A stretch of 64,000 bases of DNA from Fusarium oxysporum f. sp. lycopersici 4287. Its lineage: Eukaryota > Ascomycota > Sordariomycetes > Hypocreales > Nectriaceae. A model generated the notes under the pieces. It was not told the origin of the DNA and did not search any database. It worked only from the letters and a program-made list of their open reading frames with translations. Shown here in pieces: positions 1 through 11,118 of the stretch (positions are counted from its first letter, which is position 1; every line of letters begins with the position of its first letter). The DNA lies in the NCBI RefSeq assembly GCF_000149955.1, contig NC_030997.1:186001-250000 (forward strand). Direction: 5' to 3'. The position numbers and the translations under genes were made by a program.

Positions 1-1032
1 ATAAATTCGAAATGGTACAGCCGCGCTTGGGTATGGCAGGAAGTAAACTTTTCAGCCCGTCTCGTCATCTTCACACCTACATTTGTCTTTTACCGGTGTC
101 CAGAGACTCTGCTGTGCGAGAATGGCGCTAGAAAAGAAACAGCAATAATCCGAGAAGGGTTAGGAGAATATCACAGTAAGAGATATCAAGATGCACAGCC
201 GTTTGCATTCTTCAGAACCTGCGTGGAAGATATCTCAAGCAAGGACATCAGCTTCGAATCAGACCGTTTAGCGGCAGTGGCAGGTGTTGCCAAGCAAGTT
301 TCTCAAGCGACAAGTAGTCAATATGCTGCTGGTCTCTGGGTCAAGGACATTTATAAAGATTTGATCTTTGAGAGAAATCTTCGCTCGCGAAACAATCGTG
401 ACAAGGGCGGACTCGAGAAATACATCGAGTCATTGAAGACCAGACACTCTGCGATAGGACCTACGTGGTCTTGGCCTGGACATAGAGCCGGAGTCTGTTG
501 GGACTCGAACTTCTCGTCGGTGGACCACGAGACTCTGCAGCTTAATTTTGCAGATTGGAGATATGAGTGCAAACATCTCGTTATCACCACTGACAAAGTA
601 GGTGATAACTTGTTTGGTCAAGTCAGCCGGGGTTCTTTAGCTGTGACCACTAAAATGGCGTCTTTGACTGAAATTGCAGCACTTCACGACGGAGACGATG
701 ATGAACTGATCAGAGACATGCTGATTACGCCGGAGTATACAAGTCAAGTCGCTTGCGGTATCAAATGGAACTGGGATGTTGACAACGAGGAGACTTCAAG
801 TCATCTGGCAGATAAGATCCTGGCCATGGCATTCTCTAGCTGTTTATATGGACGCAGTAGCATCAGAAACATGTATGGATTGATGGTGTATCCGGCGGAG
901 AAAGAGGGCGAATATTACCGAGTAGGATCCTTCGAGGCAGAGAGTACTGCTGATGATGATGATGATGCCGACGAGAATACTGGGGTTCTTATGGCAGAGG
1001 AGTGGAAAGAGAGAAGTATTGTAATCATTTAG
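1..1032 (+). CDS. HET domain protein, C-terminal part (5' end outside window)
   Basis: An open frame runs from base 1 to a TAG at 1030-1032 with no start codon that looks genuine, so the first exons lie outside the window. Its first residues read KWYSRAWVWQE, the conserved block (usually RGWTFQE/RAWVFQE) at the end of the heterokaryon-incompatibility (HET) domain. The ~310 residues that follow look like the variable C-terminal half of such proteins, including a motif close to GPTWSWPG that matches the common PSWSW(A/S) element. A short run of Asp (about codons 316-322) precedes the end. HET proteins trigger cell death on non-self recognition. The HET call rests on two short motifs only; 343 residues are visible. 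Confidence 0.7.
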   Translation: MNSKWYSRAWVWQEVNFSARLVIFTPTFVFYRCPETLLCENGARKETAIIREGLGEYHSKRYQDAQPFAFFRTCVEDISSKDISFESDRLAAVAGVAKQVSQATSSQYAAGLWVKDIYKDLIFERNLRSRNNRDKGGLEKYIESLKTRHSAIGPTWSWPGHRAGVCWDSNFSSVDHETLQLNFADWRYECKHLVITTDKVGDNLFGQVSRGSLAVTTKMASLTEIAALHDGDDDELIRDMLITPEYTSQVACGIKWNWDVDNEETSSHLADKILAMAFSSCLYGRSSIRNMYGLMVYPAEKEGEYYRVGSFEAESTADDDDDADENTGVLMAEEWKERSIVII

Positions 1033-1110
1033 AATAGAACTTTATTACTTGCATATCATAAAAGACGACTCTATAGCTGCTGGAATACCGAACTGAAAAG
1101 CTGCTAGTAG

Positions 1111-3488
1111 CTACTGAGCGCCAAGGAACATGTATCGCACACAGCCTGCATCAATGTACCCTCCAATACCGCCATTGTCGCCTACGAGTCAACCCATTAG
1201 TATACGATCAGTGAAAGATGGGACAGAGTACTTACAGCCTGCATAAGCCTTTACAAATAAATCTTTGCAAAGCGGGCCATCCTTTCCAAGCGGTGTATAC
1301 GGGTCCTGTGACTCAACAGTCGTCTTACATCCCTCAACCCACGAAACCTCATAGTAATAGAGATCGCTCTTCGTTGTACCAGAGACAGGGCTGTCGGGCT
1401 TCATCTCAACGGGCAGGTTGGCCTCGCAGTAGGCATCTGCCAAGGCCTTCACGGCGCCTGGACTAACGTCCTTATGATCACCGCCTCTGTTCTTACAGAA
1501 GACCGGACCTAACTCCAGAGGTGTGATCTTCTCCTCTGGTGGTGCTGGAGCTTCGGTAGGCTTGGTCGAGACCCATGATGCGCAATATGTGTTCTCGACG
1601 CATGCCTGTCCTCTGCCACCGCCCCCCTGAGCACACTGTGTGTTAGTCGCTGTCTCAGCGCATGAGCTACCGTCAGGAGTAGAGATAGGTCCTGGAACAT
1701 CGGTAAGTGTTGGGAGACCAGTCAAGTGAAAGGGCGGTGCTGTTGTCGATGTGGTAGGCATAGCGGTGTACTTGTAGGTACCGCATCCGACATCAATGGT
1801 ACCCTCGAGAAAGCTGTTCTCAGAATCAAAGCACTCATCGCCAAAAGCGTACATCGAATCACCACAGGGAATCTGGCAATCGCCCTTTGCACCGCTCCAG
1901 TCGTATTCGAACACCCAGCCCTCGCAAGACTCAGCTCGTTCTCGGAGCATATGTCTTCTCATGTTGAGCGACGCACGTTTCTCTTGAGACCCGCTCTCAG
2001 CATCAACTCCGGTGAGGTTCTTGCTCAGTTCATCGCCCTCATGTCCATTAACATCGGCGCAGAACTTGGAGTAGATAGACATGAAGCAATCGCGAGGAAC
2101 ATCGACGCTGCTCTGTTGTTGGCATTGAACATCCGGGTGTTGAGCGTCGTTGATAGAGATGTTCTCATCGTCAAAGACCTGCTGGAAGTAACGAGAGGTG
2201 TCGTCTTCGATCGCTTCCATTGTAGGAATGGCCTCGTTGTCGGCTGGCACTTCGCCAAAGAGGACGGACTCCTCGGGGAAGATGCTGGTGGTGATGGTTG
2301 GGGTCTGTTTGGCGGGGCAGTCGATGGGCGCAGGGCACGTTACGTAGACGGTACTATAGCTTCGCTGTTAGAATACTGACGGGAGAAGGGTTCGAAGCTA
2401 TAGACTTGCCTGGTATATGTCTCACTTTCCGAGTAGAAGGAAACGGTCTTTGTGCATGGCGCCGGATCCTTTTTCTCACAATCATCTGGTTCATTGGGAT
2501 CTTGAGGATCTTGAGGATNNNNNNNNNNNNNNNNNNNNNNNNNNNNNNNNNNNNNNNNNNNNNNNNNNNNNNNNNNNNNNNNNNNNNNNNNNNNNNNNNN
2601 NNNNNNNNNNNNNNNNNNNNNNNNNNNNNNNNNNNNNNNNNNNNNNNNNNNNNNNNNNNNNNNNNNNNNNNNNNNNNNNNNNNNNNNNNNNNNNNNNNNN
2701 NNNNNNNNNNNNNNNNNNNNNNNNNNNNNNNNNNNNNNNNNNNNNNNNNNNNNNNNNNNNNNNNNNNNNNNNNNNNNNNNNNTCTCCGGGTTTTCAGGGT
2801 CCTTGGGATCTTGAGGGTTGTCAGGTTTCTTGGGATCGTCGGGAGTGTCAGGAACCTTGGGTACATCAGGAGTCTTAGGAACGTCTGGGATCTTAGGGAC
2901 ATTAGGGACATCTGGAAGGTCTGGAGTCTTAGGGTCGTCGGGCTTCTTGGGATCATCAGGCTTTTCCGGATCATCAGGATTTTTAGGATCATCCGGCTTT
3001 TTGGGGTCGTCAGGCTTTTTGGGATCATCAGGTTTGTTAGGAACTGGAACCGGTACTGGTACAGGTACAGGAGCGCCATCAGTTGTCTTCGGATCCTCTG
3101 GCTCATCATGCTTCTCAGTGGTGATTGGAGCCGGTGGATTTTCCGGCTCGGTTGTAATCTCTGGCTCTTGCGGCGCGGGTGCCGCTGTTGTTGTAGCTGG
3201 AGGGGGAGGGGGATTATTGGGTTCAGCTGTTGTTTCTGGCTCAGGAGCTGGTACAGGCGTGTTTGGGCCCGCGGGCTGATTTGGTTGAGGATTGGGGACG
3301 ATGGGGGGAGGAGGATTCCGATCATCAGCTGGGATCTCTTGTTCTTGCCTCGCGACAAAGACTCTAGGATAGACTGGGTGCGTGAACACGGCTGCTCCAG
3401 AAGAGGTTTCTGATTCAAGGTTTGCACCGACGGCTGTAGCACCTAGCCAGAGTGCTGCAATGGCGCTGACTTTCCAAGGTACCGTCAT
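1111..3488 (-). CDS. secreted Pro/Asp-rich repeat protein, three exons, one GC-AG intron
   Basis: Spliced model: exons 3488-2410, 2353-1236 and 1181-1111. The chosen ATG (3488) begins a signal peptide (MTVPWKVSAIAALWLGA) and is the first ATG in the frame. After a Pro/Glu/Thr-rich stretch the protein has many hexapeptide-like repeats of the PDDPKK type, interrupted by an N gap of 88 codons. The C-terminal half is Cys-rich and Thr-rich. Intron 1 starts AG|GCAAGT, has branch CTAAC and ends CTATAG; splicing there joins SESETYTS to TVYVTCPAP in frame. Intron 2 has donor GTAAGT and acceptor CGTAG and replaces a spurious end by CDNGGIGGYIDAGC. The total is 756 codons including the gap. The composition suggests a cell-wall or extracellular protein; no enzymatic domain is seen. 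Confidence 0.8.
2519..2782. other. assembly gap (264 N) in the PDDPKK repeat tract
   Basis: The N run sits exactly in the tandem-repeat part of the Pro/Asp-rich gene. Its length is a multiple of three and the reading frame is the same on both sides. The real repeat number is therefore unknown, and 88 unknown residues is only nominal. Confidence 0.95.
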
Positions 3489-4571
3489 GATGGCGGTTAT
3501 GTTGACAACGAAAGACAAGAGGACGATGGACCAAGAACGGCCTAGAAGGTAGAGAGGTGAAGAGTGTGATGCCAAGTAAAGCCTGATGATATTTGACAGC
3601 TTGAGTTAGATTATTATGATATATAAAACTCGGAACGAATGACTTGGAAGATCTGGTAATGTTGTGATTATTGGTGGATAGTAAAGTCCCCTTGCAGGAG
3701 CTAGACTGCCTCATCCAAAATTATCTAAGCTCTGGGCAGGGCAAACAAAGTAAGCCGTAGGATCTGCACAGCCGGCGGAGCACGATGCCCCAATTGTGGC
3801 GCTTATTTCGGAAGTACAACCCATTTTGGCATCTCAACTCCAGTTCATAATCGATCTTCTTCACTACGGGAGTTTATCTCCCGCCCGCAGCGGGATTCCG
3901 TGCAGAAGGATCAGAAAGCATGAGCTTGCTTACATGTTAAAATTAAAAGTAAGCTTTTCTTCAACTGTACTCGTGTTAGCGTCAAACGTTAGCTTTAAAA
4001 ATAATCCGATGGAGCTTTTCAAGGCATTTCTTATAAACGGGCCAATCAGAGGCTACAGAGTTGATGGTAAGCCGTAAGAAGGCCAATCATGAACGCATAT
4101 AGTCCTTGAAGGTTTCTAGGTCCGAGCCGCACAGCCTCGGCATAGCCCTACGGATCCATATCTATCTGTAACGTTGGATCTGTTTACGGCAATTTCCGTG
4201 CTATGGGTTAAGCGCTGAGTAGGACCGATACGAGGATCTGAATGAAACGGTTTCTTAGGTCAGAATGAGAGTTAATTACAGTGACATTGAAGGATTATCT
4301 GTGCCCTTTCGCAAGGCTTAGACGGAGTCATTGCTTAGTAGAGAATTTCTTTACATCCCTGTGATTTATCGACAAGCAACTTCCTTATTCAAGAAGCGTA
4401 GAATAGTACGTGCCTTCTTTATGTGTTTATATCAGCAACTGCAGCAAACATAACTTTGAGACCTTATATCTCTGGAATTAGAGGTGTTTTCTTTCTCTGT
4501 CCTTTCTTGATACCTGCCATTCTCTTCTACCACTTTCTACCTTCAAATTCCCGGCCTATTCATCTCTCGCC
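3489..4571. other. intergenic, divergent promoter region
   Basis: About 1.1 kb separates two divergently transcribed genes for secreted proteins. The half nearer 4571 ends in a pyrimidine-rich leader (around 4490-4560). An open frame at 3796-4077 lacks a recognisable domain and splice signals, and I do not support it as a gene. Confidence 0.5.
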
Positions 4572-5971
4572 ATGAAGGTCTTTTTGCCTATAGTGGCCCT
4601 CGCTGGGCTTGGCTTAGCTGCAGACATGAATGTTTGGGACCTCGATGACTCTTGTCAAACACCTGAACGTAAGGGTGCCTTTGAGAAAGCATACAGTGAC
4701 GCCGAGGTCCTGGCAGTCAAGGCTCAAGAAGACCTTGAGAAGCTCAAAGGCGCGCGTCCAGACTTTGTCTCAAACATGCGAACCAATTGGGACCGTATTG
4801 CGAGGGCTGCGACCAACATGTTTGGCTTTGTGCCAAATACAGATGGCCATGACCCCAATGAAGAGCATTACTCGAATGTCAGATGTAAGTCAACGTCGTC
4901 CCCACACCTATGTCTTTGCTGATTGTTCGGAAGATGTTTATGATCGCATGGTCAAGACCCTTCACAATGACGAAATGATTCCAGCCAACGGCTACGGCGG
5001 ACTCAAGCCCCTTCTTCTATGCGACGAAAGCAAATTCGTCTGGGTCGGAAGAGACGACAAGGATCCCCATGATCCAGCAGGACGCCCCCTACGCGAATCC
5101 AGACCGAAAGAGATGGCGGGTACAAAAGCCGGAGCTTGGGTCTACAAGAAACGCTACCTGGTAAATGGCGCCAAGCAACCCGACACGGGACTTTGCAGAC
5201 CAGGCGTATTTGCCGTCACCCTTACCCGAAACGATTTCATCATCTTTTGTCCTCCATCATTTCCAGGACCCGGTGGCTAGTACCAAATCTGCTGTTGATG
5301 CTAAAGACAGCGTTCAGAAAGATGATGTATTGGATACATACTCGGCTACTAGCCTTTCTCGAGTCATGGTCCACGAGCTTGCCCATTGGTTTGGTGGTGC
5401 TGGGAATGGTGGAACTGACAACCGCAATGGTATGTTTATTGCGAATGATACCTATTTACATCTGTGCAGATGCTAATATGCTCCGCATCTAGTCCCTGAT
5501 CAACAAGCCGTCGGAAAAGAGGGAGCATTAGTCTGGCAAAAGCCCGACGGCAAACGCACCACTGATGCGACTCTTAAGGACCTCAAGAGATATCTCACAT
5601 GTAAGTTCTTCTCCGTGCTATTCTCACTTCGGGTCTCCGGCAGGGAATTTTTGTTACTGACAATAATAACAACAGACAACTTTATGTGGGTTTCCAACTT
5701 GGCGCGCTCTCATGAGGGGGCCAACGCAGGAAATTGTGGCCCGAGCAAAGCCACTTTCACGGCTGAGTCATATGCCCTTTTCGCACTAATGTCGTAAGTT
5801 GCCTAGATAACCTCAGACTGAATCATTGGATTATGAGTTGTTGCTAATTATTTATCTTCTAGTTACATGGATAACTGGGATTGGGCTAATGATGGGAAGG
5901 CAAAGGCGTTTGTTGACGAAATGATCCCATATGAGAGACTTCCTAACAGTAAGAAGGTTCGTTTGGGCTAG
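4572..5971 (+). CDS. secreted zincin-type metallopeptidase (HELAH), apparent +1 frameshift
   Basis: A signal peptide (MKVFLPIVALAGLGLA) is followed by an N-terminal helical region, the segment VTLTRNDFIIFCPPSF, the zinc motif MVHELAHWFGG and a C-terminal AESYALFALM block. That order is typical of fungal M35/aspzincin-like secreted peptidases. Introns: 4885-4933, 5430-5492, 5601-5675 and 5794-5862, all GT-AG, each restoring the frame. One problem remains: around 5262-5268 the frame coding for FCPPSF does not join the frame coding for QDPVAST...HELAH. One extra base must be skipped, or a 34-nt intron (donor GTGGCT at about 5270) removed. Either a frameshift (sequence error or decay) or a very short intron is present. 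The family is fairly sure; whether the gene is active is not. Confidence 0.72.
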
Positions 5972-7973
5972 AGAGGAATTTATTGCTTAGTCACTTAGTT
6001 GTTAATGCTGTTTATCTCTCTTATGAAATGTACTACACTGTGATTACCGAAGAACACAGGCTTTGCTGCAGATAATACAGTAAATCGATTGGCGATGCGA
6101 CTACTGCCTTTACATTCTGAATAAACGGCGTTTGGTCTCTTCGACTCACTTAGCTGTTGACCATTGAGGAATGCAATGCATTGATTGCATTGCAGGTCTC
6201 ACAATATTGCATGGTAACGAGTGCGCCAGTAGCTGCAGCAAGGAAACTGTTGGAAGTCTGTGGAAGTTCGGCGTCGACGCATCGATTAAGTGGCATATCT
6301 ATGGCATGTTGATATTCTTCTCCCTGTTTTTCTCGATCCAGAGCAACCAGTTGTACATGGCGGGGTCTTGTGAAACTTGACCTCGAGCAGCTGGAAGAAT
6401 GTTGCACACCGCTCAAGAAACCACTGAAGTTTCCTCAAGTGTAGATCAAAGGAAGAAGACAAATAATCGGACGAGTTAGCAATACGAGAACAATGCCTGC
6501 AGCCACAGACCCATTTCACTCGGCTGTCAGCGGCTTGCATTCCAGTCCGACTATGACATCAAGCAAAACAGAACAAGACAACTTCACATGCTAAGGACGA
6601 ACCGTATCTGTTAGCGCCGCGAATACCCGGATAGCCAGATCATATCTTGTCAGTGACGGCGGCAATCTACACCGCAATATGCATCGAGACTAAAAAGATA
6701 GATCTACGGCTGCGAGATGGGACGGGACGGGGCTTCTCTCCGACCGTCCGACAACTCACTCTTAGGCAGGTCTTGTTGTCATAAGTGACAGGTACCGGGC
6801 AGTTACGCCTCAAAGACGCATCTGCGGCCCCTTGTCAGTGCTGCGTGTCTTATTACCCCGCCTTGCCCAGCTGTGAGCTTGACAATGTAATGTAGGGCCC
6901 AGGAACCAGTGTGATTGCAACGACAACGCTTTCCGAATGAAGTCTTTGCGGCTCTATATTTTTCTGGCGAACGATTCAAAACTGAGAATTTTAACCAAGT
7001 GCACATAGCATGTGTAGCATTGGCAGATACGAAGCTTGTTGGAACAGAGAATATGGTTCCTGGGGTGCATAATGGCAAAGCCTGAATGCAACGAATGACG
7101 TCGCTATTTTATGTTCCAAAAAAGGCCGAGTACTGAGACACGGGAAATTCTGTGGCGGGCTGAATCTCAGACAGAAAAGAGGGGTTCGGACGGGCCGCTG
7201 CTCTTTTAGGTGAGACATACAGTCCGTGCAGCCAGGTACAGCAAGACCTGTCACAATTCAGATCTCCTCAAACCCCGCTTCCCCGTTGACGGGCTATCAC
7301 GGGAGAAAATGATCTGTTTTCTGGCTCCAGCCTAGTCCTCCATATCAGTGTACGATTCACCCATAAGAGCTTTGCCCAATAATGTAAAGATAAAGGCAAA
7401 TATCTAGATGAGCATTCCTGGAACCTAGATAGGTGAAAGAAGATACAAGATGTAGTAAGGTCTTCCCCGGACTCTTCGTCGCGATTGTGTAACCCCGGCC
7501 GACAGCCAGATCAGCAGTCCGCCCAATGGCAAGAGGCATATGATTTCTCTTCTCTCAGAGAACAACACCAAAGATTCACTTACCGCTAGATCCTCGTCGT
7601 ACCGTGTCTCAGTGAGTGATTGGAATCTGATGTGCCGATGGCCCGGAGGGTAGAAAATCATGCCAGTAGCCTGTAGAATGTGACCGATACGTGCAACTAC
7701 ATGATGCACGGTGACATGAGACATTCATTCTGGAGATAATTGGACATGGGGGACGAGCAGTGGAGGTTTGCTGTGAGACAGGAAAACATCCCTATACGTA
7801 GGCTGATCTACAAGGCGATCTCTTACGTATTTTCTAGGGTCACTTGGAAGGCTCTGTGTCTATAAGAACCCCTCAATCTCTCACTGATCCTGAACACAAA
7901 CTCTCAACTCAACTCAACTCATCTTCACTCATCAACTCCTTCTCAAACAACTACTCAACATAAATCACTCACA
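5972..7973. other. 2 kb intergenic stretch without supported gene
   Basis: Only short open frames without domains or consistent splice sites are present on either strand. The last 110 bases are the promoter and leader of the lectin gene, with CTCAA repeats at about 7903-7950. Confidence 0.5.
7861..7867 (+). promoter_or_regulatory. TATA-like box of the B-lectin gene
   Basis: TATAAGA lies 107 bases upstream of the lectin ATG, followed by a C/T/A-rich leader with repeated CTCAA units, a usual arrangement for well expressed fungal genes. Confidence 0.45.
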
Positions 7974-8390
7974 ATGGGTTACGGCACTCTCGAGAACGGC
8001 GACTGGCTCATGGTCGGCATGAGCATCTTCAGCAAAGATCGCTCCGTCGAGCTCCGCATGCAAGACGATGGCAAGCTCGCCATCTACTACAACAACCGCT
8101 GTGCCTGGCAGAGCACCGACCAGCAGATCAGCAACGCAAAGGGCGCCATCATGCAAGGCGATGGCAACCTCTGCATCTAGTTAGTCTTGCATCTCTTGAT
8201 ATGGTGTCTGTTGTAGCGTTGCTAATTGTGATTTTGCAGTGACAAGAACGGCAAGGCCACTTGGCACACCAACACTGCTGCCCCAAGCGGCGACAACAAG
8301 ACTTTCCTTTCTGTCCAGGATGACGGAAACCTTGTTCTGTACAAGAACGGTGGTGCTACTCCCATCTGGTCTTCCAAGAGCAACAAATAA
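7974..8390 (+). CDS. bulb-type (B-lectin) mannose-binding domain protein
   Basis: Exons 7974-8179 and 8240-8390 (118 aa). The intron has donor GTTAGT and acceptor TTGCAG; reading through it gives a false TAG immediately after NLCI. Three copies of the QxDxNxVxY mannose-binding signature are seen in order: MQDDGKLAIYY, MQGDGNLCIYD and VQDDGNLVLYK, each followed by a W near its end. This is the complete beta-prism II fold, one domain long. No signal peptide is present, so the protein is probably cytosolic. Small single-domain members are known in fungi, where roles in defence against fungivores have been proposed for cytoplasmic lectins; that role is inference here. Confidence 0.85.
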
Positions 8391-8849
8391 ATGGGCTGGC
8401 TGGGTTGGCATGTGAGTTGGGCTCTTGGCGGGTACAGTTAGGGATCTATGGACCTAGACAAGTTCTACCTGCCGATTTGTGCACCACTCATAGTATTAAT
8501 AGCCATCAATAAAGTTAAATTGGAGAGAGCTTTTATCTCTTGCAATCTGTGCCAAGTTATTGATCAAGACGAACATGGCCAAATACCTCTGTAATCCTCT
8601 TACTCTTAGATCGACTTTCGCTAGTCGGTACGTAATTTCGACGCCCATCTCACGAAACTTGTCTGGGTATGTTTATTATGAATCAGAAAGATTATATACC
8701 AGATTACTTAGCGGGCTCTAGGTTATGCCCGAGGAAACCTTGTTTAGTTATAGTATACTAGATCTAATAGTGTTATCTGCCAAATTTATGTCAGAAGTTA
8801 AGCCTTAAAAGTCCGAGGATGCCTGAAACTGCTCCAACATCAAAAACCT
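8391..8849. other. intergenic region between convergent genes
   Basis: The 3' ends of the lectin gene (+) and the Thr-rich secreted gene (-) face each other across about 460 bases. The stretch is AT-rich and I see no gene in it. Confidence 0.5.
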
Positions 8850-9690
8850 CTAAGCGCTGCAAACTCTCGTAAACGCAAGAGTGTCTATGTTGACCTCGAT
8901 TTTGACGAATTCTCCGTAGCAGGTCAAGATGAGTTGTACATCTGCCTGTGCGATAGCCCCGCCGGCAATACTGAAGCTAACGCTGTCCGACCTCCAGCCG
9001 CCAGCGCTGTCGTACATGGCGCCAAATTTGCTTGTGTCTCCAACCTTGAGCTCAATGTTGCAAACGTAATCGGCACCTGGGCTGACACTGACAACTCGAT
9101 AATAGTAGGAGAACTCGTAGTCTCCATTCAGATTCTGCAGAGTCTGCTTGAAGTAGTAATCGGGTTGACCGTTGCTGAATACCGCGGACCTAGTTTGTCA
9201 TGTATTAGCAAGAGGTTAAAGATGCGGATTGTGAATGAACGTACAGTGCGTTTGTGCCGGATTGGGCTTGACTTTGGATGAGGTTGGCATTGCTGGTCCA
9301 AGGCGCAATACCGCTGGGGCTATCGTCGAAACCTGGGTTGATAAACAACTGGGTTTCAGCACAGGCTGCCGCTGCAGTAGTCGTGGTAGATTCTGCTTGG
9401 GTTGTAGTAGCAGTATCCGCCAGAGTTATAGTGGTAGATTCTACTCCGTCTGTAGTCGTAGTATCTGCCAGAACTGTAGTCGTAGTATCCCCTGGGACTG
9501 TAGTGGTAGTATCCGCCGGGGGCGTAACAGTAGTCGTATCGATTGACGTTGCCGAAGTATCAGCAGCAAGCGTCGACGTGGCCGCCACAATGCTTGTCGC
9601 GACAGTTGTCGCTGGTCGGCAGGGACCGGCTTCAGCGCCGAGAAGCAGTGTAGCAATAGTTGCCAGGTTGAGGATAGAATAGCGAACCAT
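8850..9690 (-). CDS. secreted Thr-rich protein with C-terminal carbohydrate-binding-like domain
   Basis: Exons 9690-9245 and 9189-8850 (261 aa). The intron has donor GTACGT and acceptor ACTAG; it joins SGTNAL to SAVFSNGQPDYYF. The ATG at 9690 opens a signal peptide (MVRYSILNLATIATLLLGAEA); no ATG occurs upstream in this frame. Residues ~25-105 are a linker of DTTTTV-type repeats, probably heavily O-mannosylated. The C-terminal ~150 residues (start INPGFDDSPSGIAPWT) look like a jelly-roll CBM4/9-type module of the kind often found on secreted fungal proteins. No catalytic domain is attached. It is probably a surface or secreted carbohydrate-binding protein. Confidence 0.8.
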
Positions 9691-11118
9691 GATGCCGTAT
9701 GAGAAAAAAACGTTAAAACGAGTGGACACGACTGCAGATGTTGCAGTGTGAGGTAAAAGAATGTAAATATTGAGAGGTTGCAGGATGCAAGTCTGAGTGA
9801 AAACTATTTGGTGCCAGACATCCCCTTTTTAATTTGGCTATCAACAAATAACGTTAGTTCAGGTTTGCGACTGCAGTATACTGGCGCTAAATAACGGCTT
9901 GGCAGGAGGCTATTGCCAATAGTTCGAAAAGCTAATGAAAGATAATGAAGTTAAGCGGAGAACACTAGCCAATTTGGGAGAGAATATGCATATAACGGTG
10001 TTTCAAATCGTTCAATTCAGAGGCGAAAAATCCATGTAAAACCAACCAACACTTCAATCAGCGGTTCCTGATGGTTTATTTCGCTATGTGCAAAACACCG
10101 CCCTCCACCTGTGTTGTGATAGCTCAGGTATGCGCATGCTCGGGCTGCAATGGAAATCCATATGTCGTCATAATTTGAGAGGTTTTATAAAGTCAATTGA
10201 GCCGTATTTCACTGACAATTCGGTCTGCAAGATTCTTTGCGTTGGCATAGACAGCGAACTTTGCATGATTACAGTGGATCCTGGTGAGAAAGATATGAAG
10301 CAATACTCTTAGTACCGGGTAAGCTCCTTCTTACCGGCCCATTAGCCATGATGACTCGAGTTGTTATATAAGTGCTTGTCATTCAGGAGATTGTTCTATG
10401 ATAGTACTGCTTCTAAAATGTGATTTTAGGTATATTTTAAATTCTGTTAAGCCCTTATCATCTTAAAGTTTGAGGAAAAGTGAATTACTACTTTGACAAT
10501 CACTCCAAGTTGCATTTTCTAACTGGACATTTTAAGCAGGTTCCTTCGCTGTTGAAAGCACCCCAGTATCTATCTGGCTGGCATAAGAGTGCCGTTGGCG
10601 GAAAGAGGTCGCCCAAGTCATGTAAAATGGCCAAGGTATGCTATTTACACCTAATGACACATTTCGTCATCCAAAATGTATGACGCGAGGGCGCTTTCTT
10701 CCTTTACGATTCATGGAGACTAAGACATCCCGGAGTAAAAGCTGAGTCTTTGTTGAATCACAAATGCAGTCTGTCGTATGATAGAAGTAGGGTGTGAGCT
10801 CTGTAAGAATGCTAAAACGTCACTATCACAGTCATCACATCAAAGAACATTTCAGAGAGCGGTACAGGCCGTAGCCCTCCCCGCGATCTAGCCCCGATTG
10901 TCTAATCGCCCCGCTGTTTCTAAACAATGTTTCAGGCCAGCTCTCAATATTCATTCCATTACGGTAATCTCTACGCATTAGTGGAATGTGATAGTCGTTT
11001 GTGGAGAGCTGAGTGATGAGAAAGATACGTATATAGGCTCAGCGTCTAATATAGGGTTGAATATTTAAGCAGAGCGATAGGCAGCAATTGAGCCGTCTCA
11101 TCAAAGAACGTTGCCACT
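9691..11118. other. intergenic, no supported gene
   Basis: About 1.4 kb of moderately AT-rich DNA. Two short open frames (10088-10312, 10480-10683) have no domain, no signal peptide and no splice support. A CT-poor promoter for the esterase lies at its right end. Confidence 0.5.

Noticed and set aside
2298..3413. Long open frame on the plus strand over the Pro/Asp repeat gene
   Set aside because: It is the antisense shadow of the repeat tract, uninterrupted only because the repeats lack stops in that frame, and it spans the N gap.
3796..4077. 93-codon plus-strand frame in the intergenic region
   Set aside because: No domain, no signal peptide, no splice signals and no promoter element.
9278..9682. 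Val-rich open frame on the plus strand
   Set aside because: Antisense of the DTTTTV linker of the secreted protein; the frame is open because of codon bias in the repeat.
10088..10683. Two short plus-strand frames
   Set aside because: No recognisable features; AT-rich surroundings make chance frames common.
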